A stretch of 11,118 bases of DNA, taken from the NCBI GenBank assembly GCA_018065205.1, contig JAGHTR010000159.1, forward strand, positions 1-11,118, read 5' to 3'. A program made the position numbers and the translations under genes. This DNA comes from Candidatus Colicola caccequi. Lineage in GTDB: Bacteria; Bacteroidota; Bacteroidia; Bacteroidales; Paludibacteraceae. The notes under the pieces are model-generated. The model had not been told where the DNA came from. It searched no databases and saw only the letters and a program-made list of their open reading frames with translations. Every line of letters begins with the position of its first letter. The stretch's first letter is position 1. This document shows positions 6,275-11,118 of the stretch, piece after piece.

Positions 6275-7232
6275 TGTTATTGGTTATTTCTAATTTCGCT
6301 TTGCTCAAACGATCGCTCGCTTCGCTTGGCGTTGGTGATTTTTGATTATCTTCCTTCGGTTGTTCAACGGGAGTTGTTTGGTGAACGAAGTCGTAAGCAG
6401 TAGAGAGTGCCTGTTCATTTTCGTCAGCAGTTGTGGTCCATTTAGCGAACTTAACCAGATCTGCGAGAGATAGCATTTGCTTGAGTCGTTGATAGAGTTC
6501 CGGTTGCTCGTGCAATACAGGTTTGACTTCGCGCAATGTCTCATCAGAGGTTTTTTCGGTAGAATGGATGTCGAATCGTGAACCGATATACTCACGTACT
6601 ACGTCTGTTAGTTCGGTATGATATTCCTTGATTTTACCTGCTTGCCACTTCTTTTCCTCTTTTATCTTATCCAGTTTCTCCAAGGCTACTTCGTCAGCAG
6701 GGCGAGCTGGCTCGTTAGGTTTATCATCCTCGTGTGATTGTTGCTGCATGATATAGCGGTATAAGAAGTACCCACCAACGGCTAATCCTGCGATTATGAT
6801 TCCCAATAGTATCCAACGAATGATGCCCCACCACCAGATTGGAGCGCGTTGAATAGGCTTAATGTCGGTGAGGGCGTTGGTAGTATCCATCTCGAAGGGC
6901 TGAATGACATTCAGGGTGAGGTCATTGGAAGGAATGGTCTCGTGGTTGTTAACGAATGGTAGCCCGGGAATGGCGTAGAGTGAATCTTTGAAGCAGGTGA
7001 TAGTCAAGTACTGGTCATACTGCATCCGTCCATCCTTGAGGTCGGTAGTATCAATGATGGTGCGGTCTATAATCTCTATATCCGGGATTAGGGTCTCACC
7101 GTAAACGGGAAAAACTACCTGCTCGCCTTGATTGGCTACAACCTGTAGATGCAAATCGGTTTGGTCGCCAAGGAAGAGGGTAGTGGAGTCAATAGAGGCT
7201 GAGACTATAATGGCTAAAAGAAGTTTGAACAT
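6261..7232 (-). CDS. Bat-operon single-span protein with BatD-like C-terminal domain
   Basis: 323 aa; this is the unnamed gene usually found between the DUF58 gene and batA in bat operons. An N-terminal signal-like segment (1-12) is followed by a beta-rich extracytoplasmic domain (about 16-112), a Trp-rich transmembrane helix (about 133-160, WWWGIIRWILLGIIIAGL), a charged helical stretch, and a helical cytoplasmic domain (about 203-285). The last domain aligns with the BatD C-terminus: EYHTELTDVVREYIGSRFDI against FYAEIEKAAFSYLSDRLRI, then a shared L-x2-A-[ED]-[LF]-x-[KR]-[FY]-A motif and QAL. The protein therefore looks like a short BatD paralogue with one beta domain. The tail after 288 is Pro/Lys-rich and probably disordered. 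It starts 2 nt after the DUF58 stop and overlaps batA by 14 nt. Role unknown; position suggests a scaffold linking cytoplasmic MoxR/DUF58 to the periplasmic VWA pair. Confidence 0.85.
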   Translation of the reverse strand: MFKLLLAIIVSASIDSTTLFLGDQTDLHLQVVANQGEQVVFPVYGETLIPDIEIIDRTIIDTTDLKDGRMQYDQYLTITCFKDSLYAIPGLPFVNNHETIPSNDLTLNVIQPFEMDTTNALTDIKPIQRAPIWWWGIIRWILLGIIIAGLAVGGYFLYRYIMQQQSHEDDKPNEPARPADEVALEKLDKIKEEKKWQAGKIKEYHTELTDVVREYIGSRFDIHSTEKTSDETLREVKPVLHEQPELYQRLKQMLSLADLVKFAKWTTTADENEQALSTAYDFVHQTTPVEQPKEDNQKSPTPSEASDRLSKAKLEITNNNDLS

Positions 7233-7234
7233 AG

Positions 7235-8110
7235 TTATTGCTTAAATAGTTTCATTAGGGCTTTGACATAGTCATTATCTGTTCGGATAGTCACTGTGTT
7301 GGTGCCTGTTTTATTGAAGAGTGTTCGCAGCGCCTCGGAGGTCATATTCCAATCGCGTGCGTACGCTAAGCGCGTTTCTTTAGAAGAGGTGTCCACCCAC
7401 ATTGGTTCACCCGTTTCGGCATCTACGAATTGGATTAATCCCATATCCGGTAATTCGGCATCGCGTCGGTCATAGATACGAACCACATTCAAATCATGGC
7501 GATTGGATGCTACCATAATAGGTTTTTCCATCTGCTGAATATGTTGTGGGGTAGTCATTAAATCACTGATGAGAAAGGCTGCGCAACGGCGTTTTTGAGC
7601 ATTGGTGAAGTACTCCAGAGCCTGCACGATATTGGTGCCTTTAGATTCCGGTTCAAAGGACAATAGTTCGCGAATAATATGGAGCACATGTGCCTTACCT
7701 TTCTTGGCAGGAATGAATTTCTCTATCTTGTCGGAAAAGAAAAGGACGCCCACTTTATCGTTGTTTTGGATGGTAGAAAAAGCCAGTGTTGCTGCCACTT
7801 CTGCCATCATATCGCGTTTGAACTGTGATATGGTACCAAAGTGTCTTGATCCACTGACATCCACAAGTAGCATAACGGTTAGTTCTCGCTCCTCCTCATA
7901 TACTTTGATATAAGGTTTGTTGAGTCTTGCCGTTACGTTCCAATCAATGGATCGCACATCATCTCCGGGCTGATATTCGCGCACCTCGCTAAACGCCATA
8001 CCACGGCCTTTGAATTGGCTGTGGTATTCGCCGGCGAAGATATTACGCGATAATCCGCGGGTTTTGATTTCTATCTTCCTGACTTTTTGTAATAATTCTT
8101 CTGAAGTCAT
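7235..8110 (-). CDS. DUF58 VWA-type protein, MoxR partner
   Basis: 291 aa, no signal peptide or membrane span, so cytoplasmic. The DUF58 signature (PF01882) is clear at about 38-75: EVREYQPGDDVRSIDWNVTA followed by RLNKPYIKVYEEERE. It runs into a VWA-like fold with a full MIDAS: D84-V-S86-G-S88, T159 (KGTN) and D183 (LISDL). Genes of this family sit directly beside moxR in many phyla, and MoxR ATPases generally pair with a MIDAS protein that links them to a client. The start ATG is 14 nt after the moxR stop and the stop is 2 nt before the next ATG. This is the third VWA protein in the operon and the only soluble one, so it is the most likely direct contact of MoxR; that is inference. Confidence 0.93.
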   Translation of the reverse strand: MTSEELLQKVRKIEIKTRGLSRNIFAGEYHSQFKGRGMAFSEVREYQPGDDVRSIDWNVTARLNKPYIKVYEEERELTVMLLVDVSGSRHFGTISQFKRDMMAEVAATLAFSTIQNNDKVGVLFFSDKIEKFIPAKKGKAHVLHIIRELLSFEPESKGTNIVQALEYFTNAQKRRCAAFLISDLMTTPQHIQQMEKPIMVASNRHDLNVVRIYDRRDAELPDMGLIQFVDAETGEPMWVDTSSKETRLAYARDWNMTSEALRTLFNKTGTNTVTIRTDNDYVKALMKLFKQ

Positions 8111-8124
8111 TATTAAGAAAACTA

Positions 8125-9120
8125 TTAGGGCACTTGAACGGCATTGAGAACCTCGGTGATGATATCTTCAGCAGTGATGTTATTAGCTTCTGCTTCGTAG
8201 GTCAGTCCGATACGATGGCGCAGAACATCATAACATACGGCACGTACATCTTCAGGTACTACGTAACCGCGACGATGGATGAAAGCATATGCGCGAGCAG
8301 CCAAAGCAAGGTTGATGGAAGCACGAGGACTACCACCAAAAGCAATCATTGGTTGCAGTTTATCTAAGCCGTACGCTTTGAGGTCGCGTGTAGCAAAGAC
8401 GATATCCACAATGTACTTTTCGATTTTTTCATCAATATATACTTGACGCACGATTTCGCGTGCGCGACAAATATCAGAGGTGGAGAGTATGGGCAGTACT
8501 TGTTTCTTTTCGCCGGAGATATTTTGACGAATGATTTGCTGTTCTTCGTCCTTTTTGGGATAGCCAATCACTACTTTAAGCATGAAACGGTCGGTTTGTG
8601 CTTCGGGCAGTGGGTATGTACCTTCCTGCTCAATAGGGTTTTGTGTAGCAAGCACGAGGAATGGATCATCCAATTGGAATGTTTCTTCGCCGATAGTGAC
8701 TTGTCTTTCCTGCATAGCCTCAAGTAATGCGGATTGCACCTTAGCCGGGGCACGGTTAATCTCATCAGCCAATACGAGGTTCGCAAAGATGGGACCACGT
8801 TTAACAGAGAACTCCTCTTTCTTTTGACTATATATTTGTGTACCAATTACATCCGCCGGCAGCAAATCCGGGGTGAATTGGATACGGCTGAACTTACCCT
8901 TAATCAAATCTGAGAGAGTTTTGATGGCCAAAGTCTTTGCCAAACCGGGTACACCTTCCAGCAAAATATGTCCATCGGATAAGAGTCCGATAAGCAAAGA
9001 TTCAACGAGGTGCTTTTGCCCTACAATTACTTGATTCATGCCCAAAGTTAGGGCATCAACAAATGAACTCTCTCGCTCAATACGCTCTTGGAGTTCGCGA
9101 ATGTCAACAGTAGTTGTCAT
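8125..9120 (-). CDS. moxR: MoxR-family AAA+ ATPase
   Basis: 331 aa, normal for the family. The AAA_3 core carries Walker A GVPGLAKT (residues 56-63, K62), Walker B LVLADE (115-120), sensor 1 in ATQNP (N161), a candidate arginine finger in TDRF (R178) and sensor 2 in GGSPRA (R266), followed by the helical lid. No catalytic residue is missing. MoxR ATPases form rings that use ATP to remodel or mature client proteins together with VWA partners; here three VWA proteins follow in the same operon. It is the first gene of the operon, with a leader of up to 184 nt shared with the divergent gene. The ATG at 9120 is chosen because the sequence upstream is AT-rich and non-coding in this frame and MTTTVDIREL fits usual MoxR N-termini. 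Confidence 0.95.
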   Translation of the reverse strand: MTTTVDIRELQERIERESSFVDALTLGMNQVIVGQKHLVESLLIGLLSDGHILLEGVPGLAKTLAIKTLSDLIKGKFSRIQFTPDLLPADVIGTQIYSQKKEEFSVKRGPIFANLVLADEINRAPAKVQSALLEAMQERQVTIGEETFQLDDPFLVLATQNPIEQEGTYPLPEAQTDRFMLKVVIGYPKKDEEQQIIRQNISGEKKQVLPILSTSDICRAREIVRQVYIDEKIEKYIVDIVFATRDLKAYGLDKLQPMIAFGGSPRASINLALAARAYAFIHRRGYVVPEDVRAVCYDVLRHRIGLTYEAEANNITAEDIITEVLNAVQVP

Positions 9121-9304
9121 AATTTATGTACGTTTATTAAGAAAATATGCATAGAATTAACTACAAAATCTGTGCCAAATGTCATTTTTATGCTGAAAAT
9201 TAACAATAGAACATTTTTTCGTAAAAATAGGTATTTTATATTTATAAAAAAAGCAGTAATTTTGCAGCGTGAAAAAATTGCATATTATTAAGATTTATCT
9301 AAAT
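9121..9304. promoter_or_regulatory. Divergent intergenic regulatory region
   Basis: 184 bp between the diverging moxR and PCMD-like genes, very AT-rich, with no open frame worth calling. It must hold promoters for both directions. On the plus strand a good -7 element is seen (separate entry). On the minus strand the best candidate -7 is TAATTTTC at 9202-9195, seven of eight to TAnnTTTG, with a T-run about 20 bp upstream; this is weak. A 14-bp near-palindrome, AAAATAGGTATTTT, at 9224-9237 lies between the two. Confidence 0.6.
9234..9264 (+). promoter_or_regulatory. Candidate Bacteroidetes sigma-ABfr promoter
   Basis: TAATTTTG at 9257-9264 matches the Bacteroidetes -7 consensus TAnnTTTG exactly. 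Nineteen bases upstream, where TTTG is expected at -33, the sequence is TTTT (9234-9237), so that box is degenerate. Transcription would begin roughly 9270, giving a leader of about 35 nt to the ATG at 9305. The A-rich sequence before that ATG has no Shine-Dalgarno, which is usual in this phylum. Confidence 0.55.
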
Positions 9305-11118
9305 ATGAAGAAAGTTTACTTAATTATCGTTGCATGTTTATTAATGTGCGCAGTTAAAACGAACGCTCAGCAACTGCCTAACGCAGGCTTTGAAGATTGG
9401 AGCGGTTCAGCGTTTGATGGTAAGGAACAGCCTAAAAACTGGAATGCCAGTAATGTGACTCAGTTTGGATTTAAATTCAACTTTGCCCACAAAGAGGCAG
9501 GTCACAATGGGGGCTCTTGTATGATGGTGCAGGACCAAGAAGTTGGTGCTGCCGGTATTACGGAAACGAGTCCGGGTTATTTCTCATTAGGTCAACCTTG
9601 GGTGTATGTTGAAGGATTGACTAAGGTGGCTCAGGCTACAGCAGGAACGAGTGGTGGTATTGATTGGAAGTACCGTCCTGATACGATGGCTGTTTGGATT
9701 CGCCGTACCGGAAGTAATGTAACTCGCGAGGATTTCCATTTGTTGTATTATTCATGGATTGGTAATGCACAAGGTACTTCGTACAAGGGTAAGAATGGTA
9801 GTTGTACCAGTGTATCTAAGACAAACGAAGAGAGTGATATTCGTTTGAGTACAGATGGTAACGAATGTAGTACTTCTGTTAAGGCTAATCAGGTGTCCGA
9901 AGGATGGGTATATGAAAAGAAGGAATATGCTAACTGGACGTTGGTGAAAGTGCCTATTTTCTATATGAACAATAATGCACCTGAGAAGATGAATATTATT
10001 TTCTCGGCTTCTAACTATCCTAATTTCCGTGCCAATAGTGGTCTATATGAGGGTAACTCATTGTATATTGACGATGTACAACTGATTTATTCAAGTAAGA
10101 TTCAGAAACTGATTATTGATGGTCAGGTATGGAATGGCTTTGACCCTAATTCGCAGGAAGAACAACGTTATTCGTTAGGTAAGTCTGCTACAGAGGTACC
10201 GAGTATTGAGGCTATTCGTGGTGCGGGTTCACTGACTAACTCAAAGGGTAAAACCTCTGATTTTGCCGGACGTAAGCTGCAAGGCGATGAGATTAAGATC
10301 ACGAAGGGCAAAGTAGGTGAGGTTACTACAATTGTAGTGAAGGCAGAAGATGGCTCTTCCACGATGACCTATAAGATTCGCTTTATGCAGGAGGCATCTA
10401 ATAATGCTTATTTGGCAGGTATCCAATGTAATGGCACGGATGTGAAGAACTTCAGTATGTACACCATGTCGTATGAGGTGGAGTTGCCATACGGCACTAC
10501 TGAGGCTCCTGTCATCACGGCGATTGGTCAAGAAAGTGCACAAAAGATTGAGATTACGCAGGCCAAATCATTGACGGATAAAGCTACAATTAAAGTGACT
10601 GCTGCTGATGGCGTAACTAAGCAGACTTATACGGTTTCTTTTAAGGTGGCTTTGTTGTCGGATAATACATTAAAGGATATTTTGGTAGATGGATCGTCCG
10701 TTCCCGGATTTATTCCGATGCAGACGACCTATTCTGTGTCCGTGCCTCTGGGAACGAGCGAGATTCCTGATGTAAAGGCTGTTTCGGCTTATCCTGATGG
10801 AGAACAGACGATTAAGTATGTTAAGCCTGAATCTATTACCGGTCAATATAAGATTGAGGTGACGACACCGGGTAATATGACTCCAAAGACATATAAGTTG
10901 AACTTCAAACAAGAAGCCTCTACTTATTCTAAACTCAAATCATTAAGCGTTGGAGGTCAATTAGTTGAAGGCTTTAGTCCGGATATATATACCTATTATA
11001 TTAATCTTCCGATGGGTACGACCGAGTTGCCGGCTATCACGTATGAGCAGGGAGATAAGTACCAAACTGTGACGGTGACGGAAGGCGGTTTGAATGGAAC
11101 GACAGTAATAACGGTTGT
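9305..11118 (+). CDS. Secreted PCMD-like protein with cadherin-like repeats (3' end missing)
   Basis: The frame is open from the ATG at 9305 to the window end: 604 codons without a stop, so the gene is cut by the window. Signal peptide about 1-21 (MKKVYLIIVACLLMCAVKTN, cleavage after NA). Residues about 24-262 resemble the PCMD 'putative carbohydrate metabolism' domain: LPNAGFEDW near the start, a Trp/Tyr-rich beta core, and NSLYIDDVQLIY as the closing strand. Then follow cadherin-like beta-sandwich repeats at about 265-364, 367-449, 454-538 and 542 onward, each showing L-x-[GD]G...[GN]F...Y-x-[VI]-x-[LV]P-x-GT...P and ending TYK/T-[LIV]-x-F. Such proteins are exported and thought to bind glycans or surfaces; enzymatic activity is unproven. 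A sorting domain may lie in the missing C-terminus. It is divergent from moxR with a plausible own promoter, so not part of the bat operon. Confidence 0.85.
   Translation, partial: MKKVYLIIVACLLMCAVKTNAQQLPNAGFEDWSGSAFDGKEQPKNWNASNVTQFGFKFNFAHKEAGHNGGSCMMVQDQEVGAAGITETSPGYFSLGQPWVYVEGLTKVAQATAGTSGGIDWKYRPDTMAVWIRRTGSNVTREDFHLLYYSWIGNAQGTSYKGKNGSCTSVSKTNEESDIRLSTDGNECSTSVKANQVSEGWVYEKKEYANWTLVKVPIFYMNNNAPEKMNIIFSASNYPNFRANSGLYEGNSLYIDDVQLIYSSKIQKLIIDGQVWNGFDPNSQEEQRYSLGKSATEVPSIEAIRGAGSLTNSKGKTSDFAGRKLQGDEIKITKGKVGEVTTIVVKAEDGSSTMTYKIRFMQEASNNAYLAGIQCNGTDVKNFSMYTMSYEVELPYGTTEAPVITAIGQESAQKIEITQAKSLTDKATIKVTAADGVTKQTYTVSFKVALLSDNTLKDILVDGSSVPGFIPMQTTYSVSVPLGTSEIPDVKAVSAYPDGEQTIKYVKPESITGQYKIEVTTPGNMTPKTYKLNFKQEASTYSKLKSLSVGGQLVEGFSPDIYTYYINLPMGTTELPAITYEQGDKYQTVTVTEGGLNGTTVITV

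Noticed and set aside
9137..9179. Minus-strand -33/-7 promoter pair close to moxR (CAAA boxes at 9164 and 9176)
   Set aside because: TTTG boxes exist on the minus strand, but nothing like TAnnTTTG lies at the right distance; the candidate further upstream at 9195-9202 fits better, though weakly.

Overview
The window looks like a chromosomal segment of an anaerobic Bacteroidota, most likely order Bacteroidales. The reasons are an almost complete 'Bacteroides aerotolerance' (bat) operon in canonical order, Bacteroidetes-style A-rich leaders with few Shine-Dalgarno sequences, a TAnnTTTG-type -7 promoter element, and flanking secreted beta-rich proteins of Bacteroidales type (a PCMD-like protein and a protein with a GR-V-I-R-K...YNILG tail). 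No RNA gene, transposase, CRISPR array or replication origin was seen.

Layout. Positions 1-942 (+): 3' part of a secreted-type protein with two tandem copies of one beta-rich domain; its start lies outside the window. Positions 939-9120 (-): eight tightly packed genes, in transcription order moxR (AAA+ ATPase), a DUF58/VWA protein, a membrane protein related to BatD, batA, batB, batC, batD and batE. Junctions are +14 nt, +2, -14 overlap, +1, -4 (ATGA), +18 and -4 (ATGA), so one translationally coupled transcript is expected. Positions 9121-9304: divergent, AT-rich promoter region. Positions 9305-11118 (+): 5' part (604 codons, open at the window end) of a secreted protein with a PCMD-like domain followed by at least four cadherin-like beta-sandwich repeats.

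How the operon fits together. MoxR ATPases work with VWA proteins as remodelling or maturation machines. Here one cytoplasmic VWA protein (DUF58) and two membrane-anchored ones (BatA, BatB, VWA predicted periplasmic) accompany MoxR, with two TPR proteins (BatC exported, BatE membrane-bound with an SH3-like tail) and two single-span proteins (BatD and the 323-aa protein) that share a homologous cytoplasmic domain. The operon thus looks built from duplicated pairs. The client is unknown; the aerotolerance name comes from Bacteroides fragilis mutants and is not universal.

Most unusual points: (1) four perfect copies of a heptanucleotide inside the batC signal-peptide codons, where gain or loss of one copy would truncate BatC, a possible phase-variation switch; (2) eight cysteines in the BatB VWA region, including C-x2-C-x6-C-x2-C beside the MIDAS; (3) a palindrome-rich segment that looks inserted in frame in the first gene; (4) batE and the first gene ending tail-to-tail with a 4-bp overlap inside a palindrome, with no visible terminator. 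I did not find a wholly unknown system; the novelty lies in these variations on a known operon of unsolved biochemistry.
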